DNA of 64,000 nt. It comes from Lumbricus rubellus. Its lineage: Eukaryota > Annelida > Clitellata > Crassiclitellata > Lumbricidae. The position numbers were made by a program, and so were the translations under genes. The notes beneath the pieces are model-generated. The model saw nothing but the letters and a program-made list of their open reading frames with translations. It searched no databases and was not told the DNA's origin. How positions within the stretch are numbered: the first letter of the stretch is position 1; each line of letters opens with the position of its first letter. The stretch lies in assembly GCA_945859605.1 (NCBI GenBank), contig OX243825.1, forward strand, positions 28,214,412-28,278,411, given 5' to 3'. Positions 20,101 to 31,606 of this stretch are shown here, piece by piece.

Positions 20101-22804
20101 ATGCTGGAAGATGCTACTTGCAAATTGTTGGAGAATAAGTGTGTTCCGGTACAGCATAAAAGAATTCGCATAGGACAAAAACCATACAGGTGCAATATCT
20201 GCCAAAAATCATTTACACAGAAAGGTCATATGGACCAACATGGAAGAATCCACAGTGGAGACAAGCCATATCAATGCAGGCTGTAAGAGATTATTTGCAG
20301 ATCAGAATCATCTGAAACGCCACTTAAGCACCCACACTGGAGAAAAACCATACAAATGCAACTTATGTCATAAATCATTTAGACAGAAAAGTGATCTTGA
20401 AACGCATAGAAGGACCCACACTGGAGAAAAACCATTCAAATGTACTTTATGCCATAAATCTTTCGAACATAAGAGTGTTCTTGACCACCATAGAAGAACT
20501 CACACTGGTGAGCAACCACACAAATGTAATTTGTGTTGTAGATTATTTTCGCACAAGGGTAATCTAGACCAACATATGAAAAGCCATACAGGAGTCAAAC
20601 CATACAAATGTGTCTTATGTCAGAAATCATTTACACGGAAGAGTGACCTAGGCATACATCAAAGGACCCACAGTGATGATAAAATATTCAAGTGCAATTT
20701 GTGTCATAAATCATTTTCACAGAAAGTTCATCTCGACCGGCATGGAAGAACACACACTGGAGAAAAACCATACAGGTGCAATGTCTGCCAAAAATCATTT
20801 ACACAAAAAGGTTATCTAGACCTACATGGAAGAACTCATACTGGAGAAAAGCCATTTCAATGTACTTTTTGCCAGAGAAAATTTGCAGAAAAGAGTCATC
20901 TGAGAAGCCACATGAGAAGCCACACTGGTGAAAAACCGTACAGGTGCAATGTCTGCCGTAAATCATTTTCGCAGAAAGGTCAGCTAAACCTACATGGAAG
21001 AACACACACTGGAGAAAAACCACACAAGTGTGATTTGTGTTGTAGATTATTTTCTCAGAAAGCTCATCTAGACTTACATAAAAGAAGACACACTGGAGAA
21101 AAAACATATAAATGTAATTTGTGTCATAAATCATTTGCACGGAAGAGTGACCTAAACATACATCTAAGGACACACACTGGAGAAAAACCATTCAGATGCG
21201 ATATCTGCCAAAAGTCATTTACACAGAAAGGTCATCTTAAGCTACATGGAAGAACTCACACTGGAGATAAACCATATCTATGCACTGTTTGTCAGCGATC
21301 ATTTGCAGATCACAGTCACCTGAGAAGCCACATGAAAACACACACTAGAGAAAAAGCACATAAATGTAATTTGTGTAAAAAATCATTTACGCGGGAGAGT
21401 GAGCTAGGCATACATCAAAGGACACACAATGGAGAGCAACCTTTCAAATGCAATGTGTGTCACAAATCATTTCCACAGAAAGTTCATCTCGACCGGCATG
21501 GAAAAACACACACAGGAGAAAAACCATACAGATGCGATATCTGCCAAAAATCATTTACACAGAAAAGTCATCTAAACCTACATGGAAGAACACATACGGG
21601 AGAAAAACCATTTCAGTGCACTGTTTGTCAGCGATCATTTGCAGACAGAGGTAATCTGAGAAACCACAATAGAACTCACACTGGTGAAAAACCATATAAA
21701 TGTAATTTGTGTCACAAATCATTTCCTCGAAAGAGTGAACTGGACATACATCAAAGGACACACACTGGGGAAAAACCATTCAAATGCAGTGTATGTCATA
21801 AATCATTTTCACGGAGAGGCCATCGGGACCTACATGTAAGAGCACACACGGGAGAAAAACCATATCAGTGTAGTGTTTGTCAGCGATCATTTGCAGAACG
21901 AGGTAATCTGAGAAGGCACCTAAGAACCCACACTGGAGAAAAACCATACAGATGTGATATCTGCCCAAAATCATTTTCACAGAAAGGCCATCTTGACCTA
22001 CATGGAAGAAACCACACTGGAGAAAAGCCATATCAATGCAGAATGTGTAAGAGATCATTTGCAAATCAGTATCATCTGAAACGCCACATGCAAGTCCACT
22101 CTAGAGAGAAACCATACAAATGCAATGTCTGCCATAAATCATTTGCACAGAAATGTAATCTAGAAGTGCATCGAAGAACCCACACTGGAGAAAAGCCATA
22201 TCGGTGTAGTATTTGTCGGAGATCATTTGCAGACAGTAACCATCTGAGAAGCCACTTGCGAATCCACTCTGGAGAAAAACCATACAGGTGCAATGTCTGC
22301 AAAAATTCATTTACACAGAAAGCTACTCTTGAAAGACATAGAAGAACCCACAGCTGGCATGAGCCAGTCCGGTGTGTTCTGTGTGGCATGCTATTTGCAT
22401 GCAATAAGAATCTTGAAACGCACATGACCATGTGCAGTGAACATAATGCATGCAAATGCTTGCCATGCCAAAATACAGTTTCCTCAAGAAAGTGCAAGTC
22501 CGAACTGACTAAGTCAGGTAGGAGATCCCATGTATTTTCTGAATATGTCAATTGTCTTGATGGAAAAGAGTTGTCTTCATCAGAAGCGATGAGTACGATA
22601 GTGTCGAGTATAATGCCAGTTGTGGATGAAAAACAACTTTCTGAAGATCGATCGACAGCCTGTTTTGACATTAATAGCCATTTTGATTTGAGACCTTTTG
22701 GTTGTGGAATGTGTGATGAATTGTTTGAAATCGAAAAGGAATTTATGGAACATTGTTTCCATCACTACGACAATGCTTCTTGGAAAATCCACACTTTCTT
22801 TTAA
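20101..22804 (+). pseudogene. ZNF2: C2H2 zinc-finger gene, about 26 fingers, frameshifted near the start
   Basis: The frame starting MLEDATCKLLENKC at 20101 encodes one finger and then stops at 20284-20286. Compared with the paralogous segment near 22,029, two bases are missing at about 20,280. From 20,288 the other frame runs without a stop for about 850 codons: 24 canonical C2H2 fingers joined by TGEKPY/F linkers, one C2HC finger ([21 protein letters not shown]), then the shared tail. No KRAB, BTB or SCAN domain is seen. Downstream starts might still give a nearly full finger array, so function is not excluded. The last 138 codons equal ZNF1. Confidence 0.75.
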
Positions 22805-22987
22805 CTATCTTAAACTACCTTTTGAGTTCTTTTTCTTGAACACTGGATGCAGATTATGCTGCAGTTTCAGGTTGATTTGACATTCATAAATTTTTGTTCG
22901 ATGGTCACCTAAAACACAGCAGCAATTTCTAGACTTTCTGCTCTTATAATGATGTTATTTGTGATTTACTTTTGGTGTGCTTGCATA

Positions 22988-24137
22988 TAGGGATGTTAAT
23001 ATCGGTTTTTTCTTAAATCCGATTATCGGTTTGTAAAAACCGGTTTAAAACCGGTTATCGGTTTTTTATTGCCTCTCGGAAATGCTAGATATGATATAAT
23101 TCAAAGTAATCAATGTAGAGAATTATGTAACGCAAAGTGTGTACACGCGAAATTAAGTATTCAAAACGAATTCTTTAGTTCTAATTAAAGATTCAAAATG
23201 GACATAATTACACTGTATGTTTCTATTAAATCTTCATAATACAACATAAATAAAAGATATTCATAATAAACACGTCTTTAGTCTAAGTTACAAAACAGAA
23301 AGAAACTCTACAAAACAAATCGAAAATTAACGGTTTCCGACCATGCTTCCTATATATAAACAGATCATAGATCTAGGAATAGATTAGCGAAAATTCCATA
23401 GAGTAAAAAACGTAGGTATATAATATTCGTCCAATAGCAATATTCGGACAGCAAGGGCCGGTTTCAACTCTGATAGTAATTATTATATATGAGGTCGTTG
23501 ATAACTCAGCCGATTGGAGATCAGACAGATGAATTTCGGGCTGACGTATATTATACAACGACGATATTATAAGCTCATCTATAGTTCTAAATATAGATAT
23601 TGATGCACTCAACCGACAGACTGATGAAAATATGCAACTTTTGTAGAACAATTATTAATTTTGTGACCTATATTAAGTAACTTACCAAATATATACTTGC
23701 TCTATAAAAGTTGCTAAAATATTGCAAGGACGCGTGACGTCATTGGAATGCGTGTACACACGGCGGAAGCGAGAGTTAAATACGAAATTTCAATGGTATT
23801 AGGTAGATTTTCAAAAATGTATATAAAATCACCGGATCGTTCTAGAACATCGAGAATAGGTGCGTTTGAATACTAAATTATGTGCTATATACGATTATAC
23901 GCACGTATTAAAAGTTTTACGCTCGGAGCAAGTGAGTTATTCCGGTCAAATACCAAAATATGGGATGAAAGTTCGAATGTAATCTAAGCACTATGCATAA
24001 TTTTTTTGCATTACTGGTAATTATTGCTGCAATAATGATAAGAAAAATTAATACGATTATCGGTTGGTCAATTATGAAAACCGGTTACCGGATTCAGAAC
24101 CGGTAACCGGATTTCCGGTTTTCGTTTAACATCCCTA
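22988..24137. mobile_element. hAT-like element, copy 2
   Basis: Here the intact ZNF2 gene precedes it, so the insertion can be placed in that gene's 3' flank about 180 bp past the stop codon. Both CTTGCATA target copies and both TAGGGATGTTAA ends are retained. Confidence 0.85.
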
Positions 24138-24804
24138 CTTGCATATCTCGGAGTTAAGTTTATTTCAGAAAATGCCATGCTTTGATTTTTGTGTGTGTTA
24201 AAATCCAACTGACAAAAACAGTCTGCATTTCCTATTTTTAAGGTCGGCACTGAAATGCTTCACTTTTATGTTGTGGCAGTAGCCTATTAAACTGAGCATC
24301 ATTCCAGTAATCTCAAAACAGGAAGTAATGAATTGTGTAAAATCCAGTGAGTTAAGCTATTCCGGATTACCACGCATTATACACCTATGAACACTTGTTT
24401 TCGTCTTTGAGTCTAATCTCTAACAGTCGTTTAATCAAGCGACGTTGTGGATTTGCAAGTGGTAATAATAAGGTACTTCCTGTTGTACATTGTATATATA
24501 CATATTTTGTTCATCATTTAGGCCCTAAACATTGCTCATATCACGTTATGCATACAACATACGTGTAATTTAAGTTGTGTTATTTTAACTTGTAGGCTTT
24601 TGTAGCACACGCATTGCATCATATTAAATTTTAGTTTAGTGTGTTACCTCGAATTTCGGAATGTAATATCCAGGGGAAAGGACATTAACCCAACCCCGGA
24701 CCCCCTCCTGGAAGAAACCCCCTGAACAAAAGCCGCCAAGGGTAGACAACTCCTGGTAGAACATACTGTGCATAAGTTTGGGCATATATCAAGTTTTAGA
24801 TGGG
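24138..24804. other. ZNF2 3' flank and C-rich fold-back remnant
   Basis: Unit sequence continues after the second CTTGCATA, followed at about 24,670-24,734 by the GGACATTAACCC remnant. No gene is seen. Confidence 0.5.
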
Positions 24805-25234
24805 AAAAACTGCACTAGTTGCCTATGCAAAAACGTATTGAGTTTAAGATTCTAATGCTCATGCGTAATTGCATAGCAGGCCAAGCTCCGATCTATCTTA
24901 TGGAATTTTGTGTGCCTGTGCTATCCATTCCAGGCTGTAGATTCCTTCGCTCTGCAACTGCAACGCATGGTGACCTGGTTGTCTCTGTCAGGCTATGGCT
25001 CGATCTTCCACAGTGTTGTATAGCTCTAAGCTTCTAAGTATTTGGTCGGTCCGTCTTTCTGTAAAAAGTTACCTATTAGTCTCCGTAATGAACTTCTTTG
25101 TTTTTCTTTGCCTCTTTTCCGCAAGCGTTTGAAAACCATTCTCTTTGATTATGGTTTGGTGTCAGGTGGGGAGCGCCTCTGAGGAGTTCTCTGAAGTGGC
25201 GCTATATAAATGTTTGATTAAAATTACAAATACA
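24804..25234 (+). mobile_element. L2 3' end fragment, copy 2
   Basis: It has the same LH*LP stop and the same tail as the copy at 2415. The shared inactivating stop shows that the fragment was already dead before the long repeat formed. Confidence 0.75.
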
Positions 25235-25254
25235 TACATACACACATGCATATA

Positions 25255-25660
25255 CACTGTGTCCCAATAAATCGGGCGACCTTTTTATAATGTGAATAAA
25301 ACAGGCAAATCTTAATTGATTTTCAAAATTTCAAAACTTTTTATCCTGAGATAATTATCTTACACTGATTCAAATATAAAGTTTCTGGCATGAATATTGA
25401 CGTCACAATCACGTCATTTGCATGAGAGAATTCAAATGTTAAGTACCGAACACAACGATTTTTGTTGACATTTGGTTTCGATATGTAAATTAACGACGTC
25501 ATTATGACGTAATTTTATAGTGAGGGCCGTTCATAAATTACCAATTTGTAGATAAATATCTCAGGTTAAAAACGGTTTTAAAATTTTGACAATCGATGAA
25601 TATTATTTAACTGTTTTATTCACATTATAAAAAGGGTTCCCGATTTATTGGGACACAGTG
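25255..25660. mobile_element. mariner-like MITE, copy 2
   Basis: The inverted ends and flanking TA are unchanged. A TA tract and GTAT tracts (25661-25918) follow with the same repeat numbers as in copy 1. Confidence 0.75.
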
Positions 25661-25669
25661 TATATATAT

Positions 25670-25707
<38 letters not shown>

Positions 25708-26197
25708 AACATGTATACATGCATAAATCGTTTGTATGTATGTATGTATGTATGTATGTATGTATGTATGTATGTATGTATGTATGTATGAATATATGTA
25801 TGTAATTATTTATGCATGCATGCAGTATATATGTGTGTATGTATGTATGTATGTATGTATGTATGTATGTATGTATGTATGTATGTATGTATGTATGTAT
25901 GTATGTATGTATGTATTGGTCATAATGTAGCACAACAGAGTTCGTCAAGCACTTGTCTCTGAATGTGTATTTGTTGTTGTTGTCAAGGCGCCCTTGTAGC
26001 AGCATGGCCGAGTTACGGCGCCATATAAATTGTCTATTATTATTATTAGTATTATTATGTATTAGGGAAATTTAATAAACAGAAAACGTAACAATGAAGG
26101 ATAGTGATGTAAATTATCTCATATATTATAATTTATTTTTTTATAATTAAACACATTTATTCACTTAAACAAACATTACAAACATGACACATCAATT

Positions 26198-26357
26198 TCA
26201 ATGAGGGCAAACGCCCTCATCCATGTCCTTTAGGGGCTTAACAAAAGAACCTGAAAAGGCCACCGCGTTAAATCGTAGTATAGTTTTGGAAATCCGTTGG
26301 AACAAAAAGTTTGATTCCCGGGATTCTCCTGTAGCTTCTGTAAGACGACGACCCAAA
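26198..26357 (-). pseudogene. RLE LINE third copy, C-terminal remnant (repeat copy 2)
   Basis: The frame, the TGA and the junction with the TTA tract (26358-26435) are as in the first repeat copy. Confidence 0.75.
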
Positions 26358-26436
<79 letters not shown>

Positions 26437-26567
26437 AGAATCATTTATTTCCGTTTCAAACAGTGCAACATCAATTAACTGTGCGCGATGAACAGAGAGC
26501 GCCTGACAAACACAGGCATAATGTGCTAATTGTTTCGTTCAACTAAAACTGGTGTAAATTAGACAGA

Positions 26568-29543
26568 TCAGTCGTCCTCGACCCCGGTGAGTTGTGCGAA
26601 TGTGCCTCTGAATGCTATGGCATTAAATCTCTGGGTGCAAATTGACAAACGTTGAAATAAGTGCAAAGTTTCCCGAGGGTCCCCAGAGACGGCAGTCATT
26701 CGGCGCCCCAACTCCATCAAGAATTCACGTCCTGTCCGATTGAGGGGGCCCAGCGATTCGATGGCGATGGGGACGAAATCATGGGTGGTCGGAAGGGTTG
26801 AATATTTAGCGCACTTCCGGTTCGCGGCATGTTCGGCTGCTCCTCCAGGCATTGATGACGTAATGCTGAGGTAGGAGGTAGCACAGGTATGGATGGATGT
26901 TGCATCCCATGCGACATACCTGCCCCTCGCCCAGGGGACCAATGTTGCTCCGTCCGGTCTCTTGCCGTCTGTGCGGATCAGGCCCGGTGGTTCTTTAGAG
27001 CTTGGAATGTCTGCTTTTACAAGAGCTCTCCAGATAGTGTCATTCAGAGCGAAGTGGCGTGCAGCTCTCCCTGCAGATCGTCGGCATACAAGGCCGTGGT
27101 GGCCTCCAGGATCGGCGATCTCACCGCACTGACATTGATGCGGTGTACAGAGTTCGAGTCCCAGTCGGAGGCCGACTGCGACTCGCACGGCCTCATTGCT
27201 GAGACCCAATCCACAAGCGACCACGGGTACAGTCGAGAGCCAGTCTCCAGCGTGGGGCGATGTCACCGCGCCCAACCTTGCCCGGTTGAGTGGATCAGTG
27301 TTGGCAGACAACACTGCAGCCTTGTCAGCGTTAATCAAAGGCCTGTCCCAGGTCTTCTGGCTGGTAAGGGATGGCTCCTCTCCTTCCGGGTGCGATCTTT
27401 TTCGGGTCTCCATGATTTCCTCCACGTTTGCGTCGCTCCACAGTTCCTTGTTGAGCACGGCGTCCACGAGCGACTTGGTTGATGCAGCTGAGGCCAAATA
27501 GGCTGAAGAAGCCAGCATCGAAACGCGTCTGATCCCGAGTCCGCCGTCTCTGATCGGAAGAGTGGCCTGAATCCATTGCATATCGCTGAGCCCGATGTTG
27601 ATGATCTTTTCCAGTCCAACCCGCATTTGTTGGTCCATCTTCGTCAATAACGGGTGGTTCCAGCACGGCGCTACTCTCAAGAGATATATCATCTTCGCCG
27701 CTCCAAAGCACGATCGTAGCAGCATCAGTGCTGCCTGTGCTTGGAGACATTCCAGATCCTTCAAAGCTCGTTCAAGCGAATCGCAGTGCACGAGGAGCGC
27801 TTCGTCCAGAGCATCCCCCTTGAACAGTGGGGCGCCAAGAAGGATCAAAGAGTTGCGGACCACCCTCCGGAAGCCATCGAATTCCTCGTCTCCTAGTTCG
27901 ACTTCCGAGCAGTATTCGCATTTGTTTCTGTTCAAACGAATGCCGAGCGACGTTTCCAGCTCTTTCATAGCGGTCAGGTCCTGTCGTACATCTTCCAGCA
28001 CTCCACCCAACGAGACGTCGTCGAGGAAGCCGAGTCTGAAACCCGACTGCAACGAACGGAGGGTCGACTGCAGCGGCAGACAGAAAAGCAGGGGACCCAA
28101 AGGGTCACCCTGTTGCGGCCCCATCTGTGAACGTACCACAAATTGTCCGAACTGTAGAAGGGACTGCGCCGAGTACGCCTGATGGATGAATGCGTAAAGT
28201 TCCGGGATAGTTTCGTGAACTGCCTTTAACATGATATCCCTTCGCATAGTGTTAAAAGCGTTAGCAAAATCGAGCTTCACAAAGACGTGGTCCGAAGGCA
28301 TATCCGAAACGTAACTTCTAGCGGCGCGAACCGCCGCCTCAGCGCCTCCCGATGCCGCTATGCCCACCTGGACTGGGGCGAAGAACGATCCCAATCGAGC
28401 CAAAGCGTATTTGTTGGCGCACTTCGCCGCCAGTCTTCTCCAGACGTATCCGATCGCTATGGGCCGGAGTCCTCCTGACTTTTTGGAAAGGGCGATGAGA
28501 GTGCCCCCGAACAAGAGCTCACGTACCTCATGCGGGCACTCGCCCCTCAGCATCACATTGATGAAGCATGTGAGTGCTTGAAGGAGAGTCTCTGATGATT
28601 CGCGGTTGTTGAGCAGATCGAGCAGATGCTGAGGCCGCATTCCATCCGGCCCCCCGGAAGAGCCAACCGGAAACGATCTCACTGCGTCCGCAACTTCTTT
28701 CTCCGTCACCTGGAATGGAGCCGCCTGCGACACTTCTGGTAAATCTGCCAGATTAGCCGCCCAGTTATCCGTCGGATGCCTTTCCTGCATGGCTGCAAAG
28801 GATTCAGGAGACGCCTTGACGGGGTGGTCTTGACTGCAGCGGATGCGGGTGGCGGCTCGAATGTTGCCCTCCTCGAGTTTGGCACCTACAGCAGCCAGGC
28901 GAAGATCTTTAGCGCTCTTGTATCTCCGATCAACGCCATCCTCCCGCTCGCCTTCGTCTCTCGTTCGCAGGACATCATGGTTGTCGATACGTTTCTTGAT
29001 GACATTGGCCGTGTTTCGTTTGCGGCCCGCACGCGATGGCTGTGTCAGGATGTTTGAAGCAAACCAGATCAGTTTGCGCCATTCTTCGATGCGGTCCGGA
29101 TTGTTGTTTATAGACTGCAGAATGTCAGTGAGGGCCCTGGAACATGCGAATCGGGCCCCTCTCGGGATGTGCTTTAATACACTGCCGCTATTTTGTCTCG
29201 GGTGCCGAACCAGACCATCATCTGCACCCACAGCATCGAACACCAGTTCCACGCCTGCTGGAACGCAGGAGCGAGAATTCCGTGGGGACGACACCGGTGG
29301 CCCCTCGCCGGCTTCTTCCGATACCGAACCACCTTCGACCTGACCTCTTTGCGCCTGCGCCGAGGTTAGCGGCGGCTGCCGTGACCCCGGGCACGGGCTG
29401 TTCCGTGGACCGTGTAAGTGTACAGTGCCATCGCGCAGGTGTAATTGTCTGACTGCCAGGCAATGACTGCACACACCACTGGCCTTGTTTGTTGTGTACG
29501 CTTCGCCAACGCTGGTCTGTGATTGGCTGGACCGTCTCGACAT
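26568..29543 (-). CDS. Non-LTR retrotransposon protein with restriction-like endonuclease, 991 aa (copy 2)
   Basis: The translation is identical over all 991 residues to the one at 4179-7154. If both loci are real, this window has two potentially active copies. If the repeat is an assembly artefact, there is one. Confidence 0.8.
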   Translation of the reverse strand: MSRRSSQSQTSVGEAYTTNKASGVCSHCLAVRQLHLRDGTVHLHGPRNSPCPGSRQPPLTSAQAQRGQVEGGSVSEEAGEGPPVSSPRNSRSCVPAGVELVFDAVGADDGLVRHPRQNSGSVLKHIPRGARFACSRALTDILQSINNNPDRIEEWRKLIWFASNILTQPSRAGRKRNTANVIKKRIDNHDVLRTRDEGEREDGVDRRYKSAKDLRLAAVGAKLEEGNIRAATRIRCSQDHPVKASPESFAAMQERHPTDNWAANLADLPEVSQAAPFQVTEKEVADAVRSFPVGSSGGPDGMRPQHLLDLLNNRESSETLLQALTCFINVMLRGECPHEVRELLFGGTLIALSKKSGGLRPIAIGYVWRRLAAKCANKYALARLGSFFAPVQVGIAASGGAEAAVRAARSYVSDMPSDHVFVKLDFANAFNTMRRDIMLKAVHETIPELYAFIHQAYSAQSLLQFGQFVVRSQMGPQQGDPLGPLLFCLPLQSTLRSLQSGFRLGFLDDVSLGGVLEDVRQDLTAMKELETSLGIRLNRNKCEYCSEVELGDEEFDGFRRVVRNSLILLGAPLFKGDALDEALLVHCDSLERALKDLECLQAQAALMLLRSCFGAAKMIYLLRVAPCWNHPLLTKMDQQMRVGLEKIINIGLSDMQWIQATLPIRDGGLGIRRVSMLASSAYLASAASTKSLVDAVLNKELWSDANVEEIMETRKRSHPEGEEPSLTSQKTWDRPLINADKAAVLSANTDPLNRARLGAVTSPHAGDWLSTVPVVACGLGLSNEAVRVAVGLRLGLELCTPHQCQCGEIADPGGHHGLVCRRSAGRAARHFALNDTIWRALVKADIPSSKEPPGLIRTDGKRPDGATLVPWARGRYVAWDATSIHTCATSYLSITSSMPGGAAEHAANRKCAKYSTLPTTHDFVPIAIESLGPLNRTGREFLMELGRRMTAVSGDPRETLHLFQRLSICTQRFNAIAFRGTFAQLTGVEDD

Positions 29544-29775
29544 GAATTTATCCTGTAATATCGCCCATCTGTGTTCAGTGTGTTGACCATAAAAGTATCC
29601 AAAATATCCGAATAGAGTGAAACCTGACTAAACCAACCAGTTCCGACGAAAGTAGTTACCTAAACCGAGTGACAAAACTGGAAAAACTATGTGAAAACGT
29701 GTTTAGAACTATTTAAATCCAGAGAAAACAGACGCAGAAGAATTCGACGACCACACCGAGCGAGGACCACGTGAC

Positions 29776-29869
<94 letters not shown>
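29776..29869. repeat. (ATT)n between RLE LINE copies (repeat copy 2)
   Basis: The tract length equals that of the tract at 7387-7480, which is unexpected for two microsatellites that have mutated independently. Confidence 0.9.
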
Positions 29870-31325
29870 GATATTCCAAGCAAATTGCTTGCATAATAAT
29901 TGCATTGTATGTACAACATTTGAATGTAACTAGTCCGGAATTGTCAGGCTTCGTCTTCAGGGTTTGAACAGAAAGAGCCTCGGAAGGCCACGGCATTAAA
30001 GCGCTGGATAGAAATCGACAAACGCTGGAAGAGATAGCAAGTTTCTCTAGACTCCCTTGAAAATTCGGAAAGACATCTTCCAAGATCTTTGACGAAAACA
30101 AGACCGCTTTCGTTGATTGGACCTAGGGTCTCAAAGGCCAGCGGCACAAATAAGTAGGTTTTGGACAGTTCACTGTACTTCGCATTCTTTCTGGTGGCAG
30201 CCAGCTCAGCCGCCGCTCCAGCTGCGCCCGATGTTGAGCTACTTAAGGTAAGATGGAGCCACGGTGTCCGTCACTGTGACATCCCAAACGAGACTACGGC
30301 CTCCGCTCCATGGAATTAGAGTCATCCCATCGGGACGCTTTCCGTCCGACCTCAGCAAACCGGATGGCTCTTTAATGTTGGGGACGCCGGCACGAGTCAG
30401 ACTGCGACTAATCAGGTCGTTCAGGACGGTGTCACGACAACTCGTCTACCGACAACTCGTCTAACGACAAGTGGTCTCCGGACAATTCGTCTAACGACAA
30501 CTGGTCTACTGACAACTTATCCAGCGCCTGAGAAATGGAAGCTGGATGATAGTTTTTAGAGGTGAAATGGAGGTTGGATTGATGAGAAAACGCAAGAGAA
30601 ATGGAATCTGGATGATGGTTCTCTTACAGGTGAAATAGAAGCTGGATTGACGAAAGTAACGCATGATAAATAAAAGCTGGATGAAGGTATTTCTAGATCT
30701 GAAATGGAAGCTGGATTGATAAGACAACCGCTTAAGTAATGGAAGCTGGATGAAGGTATTTTTATATATGAAATAGAAGCTGGATTGACTAAAATAACAT
30801 GCGAGAAATAGAAGCTGAATGAAGGTATTTTTAGATTTGACGTAGAAATGGATGCATGTTGGAATACATGAATAAAAATCATCAATCCAGCTTCCATTTA
30901 AGCAAAAACAACACTTTCGTAAATCCAGCTTCTATTTCAGCAATACTATTCGTCAGTAGACCAGTTGTCGTTAGACCAATTGTCCGGAGACGAGTTGTCG
31001 TTAGACGAGTTGTCGGTAGACCAGTTGTCGTGGAACCGTTCAGGACGGCGTGTCTGGCGATCCTGCCCGGACCGAGACAACAGGACAGGCCGTGGGAGCC
31101 ATCCGCTGTAACCACCGCCCCACAAGGACATGCGTGTGGCTCGCATAAACCCACTCCAAGGCGGAGGCTTACAGCTATCCTCACCGCTTCGTCGTCCAGC
31201 CTCAAACCACACGACGAAATTGGCAGCGCAAACAACCAGTCGCCGCTGTGAGGCGCAGCGACAGCTTTAATGCGTGCTCGATGGTATGCGTCAGTGTGGA
31301 TGGTGAGCAGTGATTCGACCACCTT
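29870..31325 (-). pseudogene. RLE LINE second copy, truncated and split (repeat copy 2)
   Basis: It has the same truncation point, the same frameshift near 30,247 and the same fold-back insertion (30428-31037) as the copy at 7481-8937. Confidence 0.8.
30428..31037. mobile_element. FB1-A, repeat copy 2
   Basis: The element and its GTTCAGGAC target copies (30419-30427, 31038-31046) are preserved. Confidence 0.85.

Positions 31326-31606
<281 letters not shown>

Noticed and set aside
20799..22671. Several minus-strand frames inside the zinc-finger genes
   Set aside because: They are antisense shadows of the 84-bp finger periodicity with no domain of their own.
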